A stretch of 64,000 nt of DNA, taken from Sphingomonas hengshuiensis. GTDB lineage: Bacteria > Pseudomonadota > Alphaproteobacteria > Sphingomonadales > Sphingomonadaceae. A program made the translations under genes and the position numbers. The notes below the pieces were generated by a model. It did no database searches, had not been told where the DNA came from, and worked only from the letters and a program-made list of their open reading frames with translations. The stretch lies in NCBI RefSeq assembly GCF_000935025.1, contig NZ_CP010836.1, positions 4,154,001 through 4,218,000 of the forward strand. Direction: 5' to 3'. Positions 17,146 to 26,676 of this stretch are shown here, piece after piece (the stretch's first letter is position 1; every line of letters begins with the position of its first letter).

Positions 17146-18149
17146 TTCGCCTTCTCCACCGGCATCGCACCGTCACGCAGAACGCGCACTCGCTTCTCGG
17201 ACCTTCCTGACCCGAGCCGCAGCTCGGCGCCGGCGAACAGGCGATCGACCACAAGATAGCGCCCGCGAACACGGTAGTTGACCAGTTCGCCTTCGCCCTT
17301 GGAAGCGACGACGAACAACGGAGGAAGATCGCTCTGGCCGATGTTCGCCGGAAGCTCGATGAACACCTGCCGCCCGTCATCGAATGCGCGCAGCGGTCGC
17401 CACGACGGGCGATCGCCCTCAATCCTGTAGCGGAAGTTCAGCGCATCAATCTCGATGTTGCGCACGACCGGGGCGGCTGCCGCCGCTTCGCGACTCCGGG
17501 CGGTGAGCGCGATCAACGCGTCCTGCGGATAGGTCCAGGACACCGAGGCCATGTATGTCTCGGGCGTCGAGCGCAGCTCCAGATGATAGGTCCGCCGGTC
17601 AGTGTTGATCACCAGATTGGTGACGAGACCGGTCCTTGTGGGCTTGATCAGGATATGGACGCGCTGCCCCGCCCCCGATCCGCTGACAGTGTCGCCGATG
17701 ATCCAGCGAACGGTATCGCCCGCAGCAACGGGACCTGGCCCGACCAACTGCTCGCCTTCCTGCAGCGCAATGTCGGTGACCTGACCGGGCGCGGAATAGA
17801 GTTGATAGAGCGCGCCTTCTGCCCAGGGGTAAAGCTGGATCGCGTTGAGAAACCCGTCGCGCACGGGTTGCATGCGTGCGGCAGCATTGGCGGTGCCGAT
17901 CCGGGTCTTCGGGTCTGAGCGTTCTGGCGCTGATGCGGTCGAGACCGGCTTCAACTGCCCCGGCAAGGGGAGCGGCTCGGGAATGCGGACGATCTCGACA
18001 GTCTTGGGCTGTTCCGGCTCCGGTGCCGCTGCAGGAGCGGCGTCGAAGGTCAGCGGTACAGTCTGCGCGTGGGATGCGCTGCATGCAGCAAGCGGCAAGG
18101 CAGCGAGCGTCGCCAGGGCCGGCAGAATTGCCATAGGGATGGGGGTCAT
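17142..18149 (-). CDS. trbG: Conjugal transfer protein TrbG (VirB9-like)
   Basis: 335 residues from ATG 18149. That start gives a lipoprotein-like signal (LATLAALPLAACSAS) and overlaps the trbF stop by four bases; longer starts lack sense. The conserved C-terminal domain shows ALNFRYRIEGDRPSWRPLRAFDDGRQ, here quoted as two parts: NFRYRIEGD and WRPLRAFDDGRQVFIELP. It forms the outer-membrane core with TrbI. Confidence 0.94.
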   Translation of the reverse strand: MTPIPMAILPALATLAALPLAACSASHAQTVPLTFDAAPAAAPEPEQPKTVEIVRIPEPLPLPGQLKPVSTASAPERSDPKTRIGTANAAARMQPVRDGFLNAIQLYPWAEGALYQLYSAPGQVTDIALQEGEQLVGPGPVAAGDTVRWIIGDTVSGSGAGQRVHILIKPTRTGLVTNLVINTDRRTYHLELRSTPETYMASVSWTYPQDALIALTARSREAAAAAPVVRNIEIDALNFRYRIEGDRPSWRPLRAFDDGRQVFIELPANIGQSDLPPLFVVASKGEGELVNYRVRGRYLVVDRLFAGAELRLGSGRSEKRVRVLRDGAMPVEKAK

Positions 18150-18829
18150 TGCGTGAGTTCCTTTGACCAGCTGAGGGCGCTGACGAATACGCCGAGGGGA
18201 TTCTTGCGGAGCGCCTCGGGGGTACGCGGAGTCTGGATCACGATCGTCGCGATCGCCGACCAGCGCTCGGTCGCGGCGAGGCTGCCGTCCTGGTAACGCC
18301 GTTCGATCCACGAGATGCGGAAGCTGCTATCGGAGGCGCGGATCACGCTGGAGATATCGACCGCGACCTGGAATTTGCCGACCTGCGCGAAGGGGTCGTT
18401 GTTGCGGGCATAGTCGTTGAGTGCGAGGGCACCCTTGGCGGTCGTGAAGTCATAGGCCCGCAGCCAGTTTTGGCGCAGCACGACCGGGTCGGCCGGAATG
18501 CCCCGGAAATTCTCGATGAAGCGCGCCAGGTGATACGCGATTTGCGGATCGCTCGGATGATAGTCCGCGTCGGCGGGTGCTACGGCCTGCGCTTCGCCCA
18601 TCTTATCGACCTGGACGATCCAGGGGGTGATCGAGCCGCGCATCGCCATGCCGATCAGGCCGGCGGTGGACAGTGCCAGCAGGGCGAGTGCGGCGAAGCA
18701 GGCGAGGCGCCAGTTGCGGGCCTGCACCCGGCCGGAGCCGATGCGGTCGTCCCAGGCCTGCCCGGCCCGCTGATAGGGCGTCTCGGGTTCTGGGGTAGCG
18801 CCGTAGCGCACTGTCGATCGTCGAAACAT
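18146..18829 (-). CDS. trbF: Conjugal transfer protein TrbF (VirB8-like)
   Basis: 227 residues from ATG 18829, with GGAGTG upstream. It has a membrane span near 43-62 (ACFAALALLALSTAGLIGMA) and a periplasmic VirB8 domain (ITPWIVQVDKMGEAQ, WIERRYQDG, VNPLGVFV-like end). It starts four bases after the trbL stop region. Confidence 0.94.
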   Translation of the reverse strand: MFRRSTVRYGATPEPETPYQRAGQAWDDRIGSGRVQARNWRLACFAALALLALSTAGLIGMAMRGSITPWIVQVDKMGEAQAVAPADADYHPSDPQIAYHLARFIENFRGIPADPVVLRQNWLRAYDFTTAKGALALNDYARNNDPFAQVGKFQVAVDISSVIRASDSSFRISWIERRYQDGSLAATERWSAIATIVIQTPRTPEALRKNPLGVFVSALSWSKELTQ

Positions 18830-18833
18830 ATAT

Positions 18834-20285
18834 TCACTCCTTGTCGGTGACGCTGACGGAGGCGCCGGGGCCGCTGCTGTCGCCGCCGCGCAATGTGTGT
18901 GTGGCAACACTGGCGCCGTGGACGATCGCCTGGTGTCGGCGCATCGACTTGGCCCAGGCGGGTGGTTCGCTACGGGGGGCATCGGGTGCAGGCGGAGCCG
19001 CGTCCGACGACGCCTCCGGGGCAGCTGGCGACGGCGTTCCCGCTTCGGCCTGGGGAAGCGGTGCCCCTCCGCTATCGCGCTCAACCGGGCCGGGGCGGGT
19101 CTGGGGCTTAGGAACGCCACCAGAGTCCCGCTCGACTCCTGCGGGAACCGGTGCAGGTCCGGTATTGCTGCCGCCGCTATCGCCAGAACCGCCGCCGGTT
19201 GCCGCAGAGCCACTGGAGGAACCGCCGGTTGTACGCCGGAGCGGCGACAGGGCGCTGCTGGCGGCGGTGCGCCCGACATTGCCAAGACCCGATGCGACAC
19301 CGGACATGCCCGACTTACCTGCCGCTCCAGAACGATAAGCGCTGGTCGCGGTGCTGACGGTTCGTCCTGCACCCGCGAGCGCACCGCCGGTAGTACCGAG
19401 CGCGGCGCCCCCGGCAGCCGCGCCGGCTGCGATCACGCCGCCCGCGGCGAGTGTGGTGCCGGCCGCCGCGCCTGCGCCGAGCTGCGGGCCTCCGGAGACG
19501 ATGCCGCTGGCGATGCCGGGGCCGAATGTTCCCAGGCCAAGAAGGCATAGCGCGCCCAGCACGATCGCCATGGCGTCCTCGATCGTCGGCTGCGCGTTGC
19601 CGATCGCGTCGGTGAATTCTGAGAAGAGCGTCGAGCCGATGCCGACGATCACTGCGATTACCAGAACCTTTATGCCCGAGGAGACGACGTTGCCGAGCAC
19701 GCGTTCGGCCATGAACGCGGTCTTCCCGAACAGACCAAACGGGATCAGCACGAACCCGCACAGCACGGTCAGCTTGAACTCGATAAGCGTCACGAACAGC
19801 TGCACGGCCAGCACGAAGAAGGCGAGCAGCACGATCGCCCAAGCGAACAGCAGGACGACGATCTGGATGAAGTTCTCGAAGAAGCTGATGTAGCCCATCA
19901 GCCCGGAGATCGAGTCGAGGATGGGACGACCGGCGTCGAGACCCACCTGGGCGACGCGCCCCGGCTGGAGCAGTTCGGCGGTGGTGAATCCCGTGCCGGA
20001 AGCCTTGAGGCCAAGGCCGGCGAAGCTCTCGAAGACGATCCTCGCGAGCATGTTCCAGTTGCCGATGATGTAGGCGAAGATGCCGACGAACAGCGTCTTC
20101 TTGACCAGCCGGGCGATAATGTCGTCGCCCTCACCGAAGGTCCAGAACAGCGCCGCGAGCGTCACGTCGATGACGATCAGCGTGGTTGCTAGAAACGCCA
20201 CCTCGCCCTGCAGCAGGCCGAATCCTGAATCGATATAGGAGGTGAATACCTCGAGAAACCGGTCGACGACGCCTGTGCCGCCCAT
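18834..20285 (-). CDS. trbL: Conjugal transfer membrane protein TrbL (VirB6-like)
   Basis: 483 residues. The N-terminal 290 residues are hydrophobic with at least six spans (FLATTLIVIDVTLAALFW, LLFAWAIVLLAFFVLAVQLF, CGFVLIPFGLFGK). The C-terminal third is low-complexity Gly/Ser/Pro, with two near-copies of VERDSGGxPxPQ. It is the inner-membrane channel subunit. Confidence 0.94.
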   Translation of the reverse strand: MGGTGVVDRFLEVFTSYIDSGFGLLQGEVAFLATTLIVIDVTLAALFWTFGEGDDIIARLVKKTLFVGIFAYIIGNWNMLARIVFESFAGLGLKASGTGFTTAELLQPGRVAQVGLDAGRPILDSISGLMGYISFFENFIQIVVLLFAWAIVLLAFFVLAVQLFVTLIEFKLTVLCGFVLIPFGLFGKTAFMAERVLGNVVSSGIKVLVIAVIVGIGSTLFSEFTDAIGNAQPTIEDAMAIVLGALCLLGLGTFGPGIASGIVSGGPQLGAGAAAGTTLAAGGVIAAGAAAGGAALGTTGGALAGAGRTVSTATSAYRSGAAGKSGMSGVASGLGNVGRTAASSALSPLRRTTGGSSSGSAATGGGSGDSGGSNTGPAPVPAGVERDSGGVPKPQTRPGPVERDSGGAPLPQAEAGTPSPAAPEASSDAAPPAPDAPRSEPPAWAKSMRRHQAIVHGASVATHTLRGGDSSGPGASVSVTDKE

Positions 20286-20286
20286 G

Positions 20287-20637
20287 TCACTGCTCCTGCT
20301 GTGTGTTGGCGATGGCCTCGTTCACGAGAATCGCCGGCTCGGAGGATTTGCCTGGCGCATCGTCCCCAGCCGGTTCGACGGGCGGCGATCGCTCCCCCAG
20401 GAACCGTCGGCGGTTCTCGGCCCAGGCTGCGAGGCAGCCCGGGTCCGAGCCCGCCGCCTGCCCGGCCAACTGGCAGCTCCGGAGCTTTGCCTGGAGCGGG
20501 TCTGTGGGCAGGTCGGTCGAGAGCGGCGGAAGCGGTGATGCCAGCTTCGGCTCGTCGCGCAGGGCGAGCAGACCCATGGCGGACGCAACGCCGAGACACG
20601 CAAATGCACCGATGCGAGCCGGAAGCCGGATGTTCAT
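20287..20637 (-). CDS. TrbK-like entry exclusion protein
   Basis: 116 residues from ATG 20637. There is one N-terminal membrane segment (IGAFACLGVASAMGLLAL) and a periplasmic part with two Cys (SCQLAGQ, DPGCLAAWAENRRRFLG). Position between trbJ and trbL and the CxxxG...GCxxAWAxNRRRF pattern match the alternative TrbK group. It probably blocks redundant transfer. Confidence 0.85.
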   Translation of the reverse strand: MNIRLPARIGAFACLGVASAMGLLALRDEPKLASPLPPLSTDLPTDPLQAKLRSCQLAGQAAGSDPGCLAAWAENRRRFLGERSPPVEPAGDDAPGKSSEPAILVNEAIANTQQEQ

Positions 20638-20647
20638 CACCCAAGCC

Positions 20648-21400
20648 TCAGCGGTGGAACATCTGAACCGGGGTCGGCTGATAGCCGATCCCGGGAGCGA
20701 GAAACCGGCGTAGCTGCTCGCGTCCCTGGTCCTGCGCGGCAGCACGCTGCGAGGCTTCGAGCGCCTGGGCCCGGCCCTGGGCTGCCACCACCGCGGTCAG
20801 GTCTGCCAGCTGTCGGGCTTGCAGCGCGAGAAGCTGGTTTCCGGCCTGGGCCGCCTGCAGAGCGCCCGATGCCGACTGGCTGGAGGCGACGATGCGGCTC
20901 ATCGCGTCGCGCGATCCCTCGATATTGCCGACAACGCCGGCCTGGACCTTGAGCGCATCCTCGAACCCGGCGACCGTGTCCTCCCAGCGGGCACGAGCAT
21001 TGTCGACCAGCGCCTTGTCGGTCGCCGACATGGGCGCTCCGCGGTATCGGCTGGTGAAGGCCTCATCGATCGACTGGACCGAATAGGCGATCCGCTGGGC
21101 GTTTCCGAGCAACTGCTGGGTCTGCCGCACCTGCGACTGGAGCTCGGGCAGCGCGGAGGTCGGCAGCGACGCCAGATTCTTCGCGTCGTTGATCAGCGAC
21201 TCCGCTTCGTTCTGAAGCGATTTGATCTGGTTGTTGATCTGCTCGAGCGTGCGGGCCGCCGTCAGTACGTTCTGCGAATAATTGGTCGGGTCGTAGACGA
21301 TCCCGCCGAACTGGGCGTGGGCTGGCGCCGCGGTGCAGGCGATCAGCAGGGCGGAGCCGCATGAAAGCGCGTAGCGGCGAAGCGAAGAGGAACACATCAT
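20648..21400 (-). CDS. trbJ: Conjugal transfer protein TrbJ (VirB5-like)
   Basis: 250 residues from ATG 21400, preceded by AGGAGTAACT. Signal peptide (ending APAHAQ), then GGIVYDPTNYSQNVLTAART, the conserved TrbJ start, and long helices (IKSLQNEAESLINDAKNL). It is the minor pilus subunit, exported to the periplasm. Confidence 0.94.
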   Translation of the reverse strand: MMCSSSLRRYALSCGSALLIACTAAPAHAQFGGIVYDPTNYSQNVLTAARTLEQINNQIKSLQNEAESLINDAKNLASLPTSALPELQSQVRQTQQLLGNAQRIAYSVQSIDEAFTSRYRGAPMSATDKALVDNARARWEDTVAGFEDALKVQAGVVGNIEGSRDAMSRIVASSQSASGALQAAQAGNQLLALQARQLADLTAVVAAQGRAQALEASQRAAAQDQGREQLRRFLAPGIGYQPTPVQMFHR

Positions 21401-21402
21401 AG

Positions 21403-23829
21403 TTACTCCTGGGCCGTGAGGGGGAGAAGATCCGCGGCCCAATCGAGGCCGCGGGCGCGCAGCCACGCGGCGGCGAAACCGGCGCGGCCATGGGCTTCGA
21501 GAAGTTCGGCGATGCGGCGCTGGTCGGTGCGTGACGAGGCGGCCGTGAAGGCGAGCGCGACCTCACCCAGTCCAAGATCGAACAAGCGGTTGCCGCGACG
21601 CGACTGGCAATAATAGTCGCGCTTGGGGATCGCCCGGGCGAGGATCTCGATTTGCCGTTCGTTCAGCCCGAAGCGACGATAGATGGCGGCAATCTGTGGC
21701 TCGAACGCACGCTCGTTGGGGAGGAAGATGCGGGTCGGGCAGCTCTCGACGATCGCAGGCGCGATCGCCGAGGTCTCGATATCGGCGAGGCTCTGGGTCG
21801 CGAACACAACGCTCGCATTCTTCTTGCGCAGCGTCTTGAGCCACTCGCGCAACTGCGCAGCGAACGCCGGGCTGTCTAGGACGAGCCAGCCCTCGTCGAT
21901 AATGATCATCGTCGGGGCGCCGTCGAGATTCGCCTCGATCCGGTGGAAGAGGTAGGAGAGCACTGCTGGCGCCGCAGCACTGCCGACCAGGCCCTCGGTT
22001 TCGAAGGCCTGGACGCGCGCTTCACCAAGGTGCTCGGACTCGGCGTCGAGAAGCTGACCATGCGGCCCCCCGACGCAATAGGGACCAAGCGCCTGCTTGA
22101 GCTGCTGCGATTGGAGCAGCACTGCGAGACCGGTCAGCGTCCGCTCCGACACCGGCGCGGATGCCAGCGAATTCAGCGCGGCCCAAAGATGCTCCTTGCC
22201 CTGCGGGTCGAGCACTACGCCTTCCGCGCCGAAGATCGCGGCGAGCCATTCGGTCGCCCAGCTGCGCTCCGCAAGGTCGTCGATCCTGGCCAAGGGCTGC
22301 AGCCGGACGGCGTGCGCGCTCTCGTCCTGCAGCGCGTGGCCGAGATCCTGCCAGTCGCCACCCATCGCCAATGCTGCGGCGCGGATCGACCCGCCGAAAT
22401 CGAAAGCGAAGATTTGCGCATTCTCGTAGCGACGAAATTGCATCGCCATCAGCGCGAGCAGCACCGATTTGCCGGCGCCGGTCGGGCCAGCAATCAGGGT
22501 ATGGCCGACATCGCCGACATGTAGCGAGAAGCGGAACGGCGTCGAGCCCTCGGTCCGCGCGAAGAAGAGCGGCGGCGCTTCGAAATGCTCATCGGCCACC
22601 GGCCCCGCCCAGACTGCAGAAAGCGGCACCATGTGCGCCAGGTTTAGGGTCGAGATAGGAGGCTGGCGGACATTGGCGTAGACATGACCGGGCAAGCTGC
22701 CGAGCCAGGCCTCGACCGCGTTCATGCCTTCGGCAATCACCGTGAAGTCGCGGCCCTGCACGACCTTCTCGACCAGTCGTAGCTTCTCGGCTGCCAGACC
22801 TGGATCGGCGTCCCAGACACTGATCGTCGCGGTCACATAGGCCTGCCCGACCCTGTCCGCGCCGAGTTCCTGCAGCGCGAGATCGGCGTCGGCCGCCTTG
22901 TTCGATGCATCGTTGTCGACCAGCACCGACGCCTCGTTGGTCATCACCTCTTTCAGGATCGCAGCGATCGACTTGCGCTTGGCGAACCACTGCCGCCGGA
23001 TACGGCCGAGCAGCTTTGTCGCGTCGGTCTTGTCGAGCGTGATCGCGCGCGTGACCCAGCGGTAGGGGAACGCCAGCCGATTGAGGTCATCGAGCAGCCC
23101 CGGGAAGGTGGCGCTTGGAAAGCCGGTGACGGTCAGGGACCGGAGGTGCTGGCTGCCCAGCCGCGGCTCGAGGCCGCCAACCAGCGGCTCATCGGCCAGG
23201 ATCGCGTCCAGATACATCGGCGTCTCGGGGACGCGGACGCGCTGGCGCTTGGTGGAAATCGTCGAGTGGAGATAGGTGAGCGTCTCGCCATCATCGAGCC
23301 AATGCGCCTCGGGCAGAAAGCCCTCGAGCAGCTGCAGCAGGCGAGCGCTGCGATCGGCAAAATTGGCGAGCAGCTCGTCGGGATCGATACCCCTTCGCGA
23401 CCGCCCCTCGTACAGCCAGCCTTCGGCGCGGGCGGCGTCCTCGGCAGGCGGCATCCATTGCAGCGTCAGATAATAGGCGCTTTCGAAATGCGCCCCTTCC
23501 TCACCGAACTGCTCGCGGCGTTCGCGTTCGACCAGCGCCGAGGCCGGATCGGGGAAGCCGCTGTCAGGATAGTCCTGGGCCGTCAGGCGCTGCGCTTCGA
23601 CGAAGATTGCCCAGCCGGATCCGAGCCGGCGCAACGCGCTGTTAAGACGGCCGGCAGTCGCGACGAGTTCGGCGGGCGTCGCGGAATCCAGGTCGGGACC
23701 CCGGATGGAAGCGGTACGCTGGAACGAGCCGTCCTTGTTGAGCACGACACCGGGCGCGACCAATGCTGCCCAGGGCAGGAAGTCGGCGAGCGTCGAACCG
23801 CGCGCGCGATATTCGCGGAGGGACATCAT
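21403..23829 (-). CDS. trbE: Conjugal transfer ATPase TrbE (VirB4-like)
   Basis: 808 residues from the ATGATG pair at 23829. It contains the CagE/TrbE N-terminal domain and the C-terminal ATPase with Walker A GPTGAGKSVLLAL (about residue 445) and Walker B MIIIDEGWLVL. It powers pilus assembly at the inner membrane. It starts eight bases after trbD and ends two bases before trbJ. Confidence 0.95.
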   Translation of the reverse strand: MMSLREYRARGSTLADFLPWAALVAPGVVLNKDGSFQRTASIRGPDLDSATPAELVATAGRLNSALRRLGSGWAIFVEAQRLTAQDYPDSGFPDPASALVERERREQFGEEGAHFESAYYLTLQWMPPAEDAARAEGWLYEGRSRRGIDPDELLANFADRSARLLQLLEGFLPEAHWLDDGETLTYLHSTISTKRQRVRVPETPMYLDAILADEPLVGGLEPRLGSQHLRSLTVTGFPSATFPGLLDDLNRLAFPYRWVTRAITLDKTDATKLLGRIRRQWFAKRKSIAAILKEVMTNEASVLVDNDASNKAADADLALQELGADRVGQAYVTATISVWDADPGLAAEKLRLVEKVVQGRDFTVIAEGMNAVEAWLGSLPGHVYANVRQPPISTLNLAHMVPLSAVWAGPVADEHFEAPPLFFARTEGSTPFRFSLHVGDVGHTLIAGPTGAGKSVLLALMAMQFRRYENAQIFAFDFGGSIRAAALAMGGDWQDLGHALQDESAHAVRLQPLARIDDLAERSWATEWLAAIFGAEGVVLDPQGKEHLWAALNSLASAPVSERTLTGLAVLLQSQQLKQALGPYCVGGPHGQLLDAESEHLGEARVQAFETEGLVGSAAAPAVLSYLFHRIEANLDGAPTMIIIDEGWLVLDSPAFAAQLREWLKTLRKKNASVVFATQSLADIETSAIAPAIVESCPTRIFLPNERAFEPQIAAIYRRFGLNERQIEILARAIPKRDYYCQSRRGNRLFDLGLGEVALAFTAASSRTDQRRIAELLEAHGRAGFAAAWLRARGLDWAADLLPLTAQE

Positions 23830-23836
23830 GGCCGCC

Positions 23837-24115
23837 TCACGCGCGCAGGAAGGCGGGGTAGCGCATGTGGCGCCGGCCGACTTCAAGGAATTGGGGATCC
23901 CGGCGCGCCGCCCAGACGGCGGCGGCATGTCCGACTGCCCAGAGCGCCAAGCCGACCAGCCACAGCCGCAGGCCGAGCCCGACTGCACCGGCTAGCGTGC
24001 CGTTGACGATCGCGACAGAGCGTGGCGCGCCGCCGAGCAGGATCTGCTCGGTCAGCGCCCGGTGGACGGGCGCGAAATAGCCGGGGACGGCCGCGCCGGG
24101 ATCAAAGCTTTCCAT
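23837..24115 (-). CDS. trbD: Conjugal transfer protein TrbD (VirB3-like)
   Basis: 92 residues with a short N-terminal motif (PGYFAPVHRALTEQILLGGAP) and two adjacent membrane spans (AIVNGTLAGAVGLGLRLWL, LALWAVGHAAAVWAA). It overlaps the trbC stop by one base. Confidence 0.93.
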   Translation of the reverse strand: MESFDPGAAVPGYFAPVHRALTEQILLGGAPRSVAIVNGTLAGAVGLGLRLWLVGLALWAVGHAAAVWAARRDPQFLEVGRRHMRYPAFLRA

Positions 24116-24444
24116 CAGATCAGCGCCCCGCCGCCGAAGCTGAAGAAGCTAAGGAAGAAGGAGCTCGCAGCGAATGCGATGCTGAGCCCAAAGACGATCT
24201 GAATGAGCCGTCGGAAACCGCCCGAGGTCTCCCCGAAAGCGAGGGTCAGGCCGGTCACGATGATGATGATCACCGCGATGATCTTGGCGACGGGCCCTTC
24301 GATGCTCTCCAGGATCGACTGGAGCGGACTTTCCCAGGGCATCGACGATCCCGATGCGTGCGCCGTGCCGGCGGTGAGCGCAACAAGGGTGCAGGTGTAG
24401 AGAGCCGTCCCGCGGATGCGGGCGGCGGAAAGCGAGACGTTCAT
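24115..24444 (-). CDS. trbC: Conjugal transfer pilin TrbC (VirB2-like)
   Basis: 109 residues with a signal peptide (LYTCTLVALTAGTAHAS), then PWESPLQSILESIEGPVAK and two hydrophobic helices, the normal pilin layout. It overlaps the trbB stop by four bases. Confidence 0.93.
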   Translation of the reverse strand: MNVSLSAARIRGTALYTCTLVALTAGTAHASGSSMPWESPLQSILESIEGPVAKIIAVIIIIVTGLTLAFGETSGGFRRLIQIVFGLSIAFAASSFFLSFFSFGGGALI

Positions 24445-25414
24445 TCGGACTCTCCGTTGGTAAGGAAATGAAGGCGGTATTCGCCGGAGGGATCGAGACC
24501 CTCGACCCGGGCGAGTTCTGCGAGACGGCGACCGGTCCCGTTCCGCACCAGCACCGCGATCAATCCGATCGTCTCGGCGATCAGCGGGCGCGGCACCGTG
24601 GTGACGGCTTCCTGGATGAGCTGTTCGAGCCGGCGCAGTGCGCCGAGCGCGGTGCCGGCATGGATGGTCCCGAAACCACCGGGATGACCGGTGCCCCAGG
24701 CCTTGAGGAGGTCGAGCGCCTCGGCGCCACGGACCTCACCGATCGGGATGCGGTCGGGGCGCAGGCGAAGTGAGGACCGCACCAGGTCAGAGAGGGTCGC
24801 CACCCCTTCCTTGGTTCGCATCGCGACCAGGTTGGGCGCGGTGCATTGCAGCTCGCGGGTGTCCTCGATCATGACGATGCGGTCCTGGCTGCGGGAAATC
24901 TCGGCGAGCAGCGCGTTGGTCAGGGTGGTCTTGCCGGTCCCGGTGCCGCCAGCGACGAGGATGTTCTCGCGTCCCGTCACCGCAATTCGGAGCGACGCGC
25001 ATTGGGTGGCGGAGATTATGCCCGACGCGACATAGTCGTCGAGAGTGAAGACAGCGACCGCAGGCTTACGATCGCGAAGGCGGGTGCCGTGACCACCGGC
25101 GGCAGCAGGCCCTCGAAGCGCTCGCCCGATTCCGGAAGCTCTGCCGAGACACGCGGCGAGCGAGCGTGGACCTCGGTGCCAACATGATGCGCAACAAGGC
25201 GAATGATGCGTTCGCCGTCGGCGGCTGGCACGGTCATCCCCGTATCGGCCAGGCCAGTGCCAAGCCGATCGATCCACAGTCGGCCATCGGGATTGAGCAT
25301 GACCTCGACGATCTCGGGATCGTCCAGCCATACCGCGATCGACGTGCCAAGCGCAGTCCGCAACATGCGCGCGCCGCGGCGCGAAGCTTCTGAACGGGCT
25401 GGAGCTGCGGTCAC
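24441..25414 (-). pseudogene. trbB: TrbB (VirB11-like ATPase), split by a one-base frameshift
   Basis: The N-terminal part starts at GTG 25414 and reads correctly to [11 protein letters not shown] (about residue 115), then loses frame. The expected continuation [14 protein letters not shown] is in the next frame. One base is missing in GATCGTAAG near 25068-25073 (GATCCGTAAG would restore the frame). The C-terminal two thirds are intact: Walker [47 protein letters not shown]. TrbB is a hexameric ATPase needed for conjugation, so the element would be transfer-defective unless this is a sequencing error or is suppressed. Confidence 0.85.
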
Positions 25415-25484
25415 TGATCGGCACCCTGTGCTAGGGCCGGAGCAACAGTGCGCCGGCGACAGGGCTGACTAAGGAGGTACGAAA

Positions 25485-25550
25485 ATGACGATCCGCAACA
25501 AGAACTTGATCGCTTCGGGCTCTAGCGTAGAAGAAGAAACATTCGGCTAG
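25485..25550 (+). CDS. Possible 21-residue peptide with a strong ribosome binding site
   Basis: AAGGAGG sits seven bases before ATG 25485 and a 22-codon frame ends at TAG 25550. The peptide starts MTIRNKN and ends SVEEETFG. It lies just upstream of the trbB gene's start, on the opposite strand. The near-perfect Shine-Dalgarno is the only evidence that it is translated. It could be a peptide precursor, a leader peptide or the start of a decayed gene. Confidence 0.3.
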   Translation: MTIRNKNLIASGSSVEEETFG

Positions 25551-25738
25551 CCAACCGGACCGTTAAAGCTCCTTGGTTTGACTGCTGACCGCGATTCAAT
25601 AGCTGCGACTCGGGGAACGAGGAATCTGTCAGGGTTACCGAGCTATGACACGGCGAGAGTCATGTCACTGCACCTATATTATGTGCGGAAGTCGAGTTAG
25701 GTTCGGTCCGTTTGGCACAGACCTAAGCCTTTGGGGAT

Positions 25739-26074
25739 ATGATGAGCAGTTGTGTAGATTGCCCGAACCCTCCGGGCGGCCAAGTGTGCTGCGACGATGG
25801 CCAGACGCCGATCTGCGTAATCAAGAATGGTGCGCCTTTCGCCCTTTGTCGGACAATCCCTCGACAGGCGGCGCAACGCCCGGAATTGCTGGTGTCGGCA
25901 GTCGTTACGGCGGTTCTTCCCATCATCGGTGAGGAATATCTCGGGGAAGCCTTGGCGAGGTCTAACTTCGTGAGCGGGAGCGTTCGTTTCGAGAGCATCG
26001 ACGGTCGAGTGAGCTTTTCTGCCAAGCACGCGGCAGCAGGCAGCGGCAGCCAAGCGGGTGTGGCGGCACTCTGA
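25739..26074 (+). CDS. Hypothetical protein with Cys-rich N-terminus
   Basis: 111 residues. The first 40 carry six Cys (SSCVDCPNPPGG, VCCDDGQTPICVI, ALCRTIP), which suggests metal binding. The rest is a helix plus a strand-rich end. It is not a conjugation gene and sits on the + strand inside the - strand trb operon. GC content is visibly lower than in the flanks. Its stop overlaps the next start by one base (TGATG). Family not recognised. Confidence 0.55.
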   Translation: MMSSCVDCPNPPGGQVCCDDGQTPICVIKNGAPFALCRTIPRQAAQRPELLVSAVVTAVLPIIGEEYLGEALARSNFVSGSVRFESIDGRVSFSAKHAAAGSGSQAGVAAL

Positions 26075-26676
26075 TGCCGGATGCGAATTCTGGTTTGCGC
26101 AAGGACATGGTCGAGATCACGAAGTCCGCGATCTCGATATTCAGGAAGCGACCCGGCTGGGGCTATCTAAACCTTGCGCGGATGGGCTTGGCGATCGTCG
26201 CACTGGGCGTCTCGGTACTGGTCCCGGGCCTGTGGGAAACGATTTTGAACCTTGCGCTCGTCGTTCTCGGGCGTCCCGAAAGTCAAACGAGCCTACAGGC
26301 CGCGTTCGACTATCAAAACCTGATCGCCGCGGCGGTCATCGTTGTCGGGCTCGCTCTGATTGCATGGAGCGCACATCTGTACCATGAATTCACCTCCCGC
26401 CAGGGGCCAAGCAACGAACATGACGGAAAGTTCAGCCTGCAGGTTCAGCAAGGGACCTCGCTAGAGGACCTCGTCGAGATGATGGCCGACATTACCGGCA
26501 CTTCCGTTGACCTGTCAGCACTCGACGCTCCTCAGAAGCTGCGAAAGATCGCGCCCGGCGTTTTGAAGGCAGCGAGTTTCGATGACTTTCTCGACCAAGT
26601 GGAGGCGAGAACCGTACCACCGCTGAAATTATGTTGGTCGCAGACCGCTAACTTCTATGCGCTGAGACCTGCCTGA
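26074..26676 (+). CDS. Hypothetical two-span membrane protein
   Basis: 200 residues. Two membrane segments lie near 36-60 (MGLAIVALGVSVLVPGLWE) and 88-108 (LIAAAVIVVGLALIAWSAHL). A soluble C-terminal domain follows (SLEDLVEMMADITGTSVDLS, KIAPGVLKAASFDDFLDQVE). It is coupled to the Cys-rich gene before it. The pair looks like cargo inserted between trbB and copG. No family recognised. Confidence 0.6.
   Translation: MPDANSGLRKDMVEITKSAISIFRKRPGWGYLNLARMGLAIVALGVSVLVPGLWETILNLALVVLGRPESQTSLQAAFDYQNLIAAAVIVVGLALIAWSAHLYHEFTSRQGPSNEHDGKFSLQVQQGTSLEDLVEMMADITGTSVDLSALDAPQKLRKIAPGVLKAASFDDFLDQVEARTVPPLKLCWSQTANFYALRPA

Noticed and set aside
18146..19384. Long 412-residue version of TrbF
   Set aside because: The first 185 residues overlap trbL and are low-complexity; ATG 18829 gives the normal length and membrane topology.
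24441..25424. Reading the 327-residue frame as full-length TrbB
   Set aside because: Its first 115 residues are out of frame; the true N-terminus is in the frame starting at 25414.
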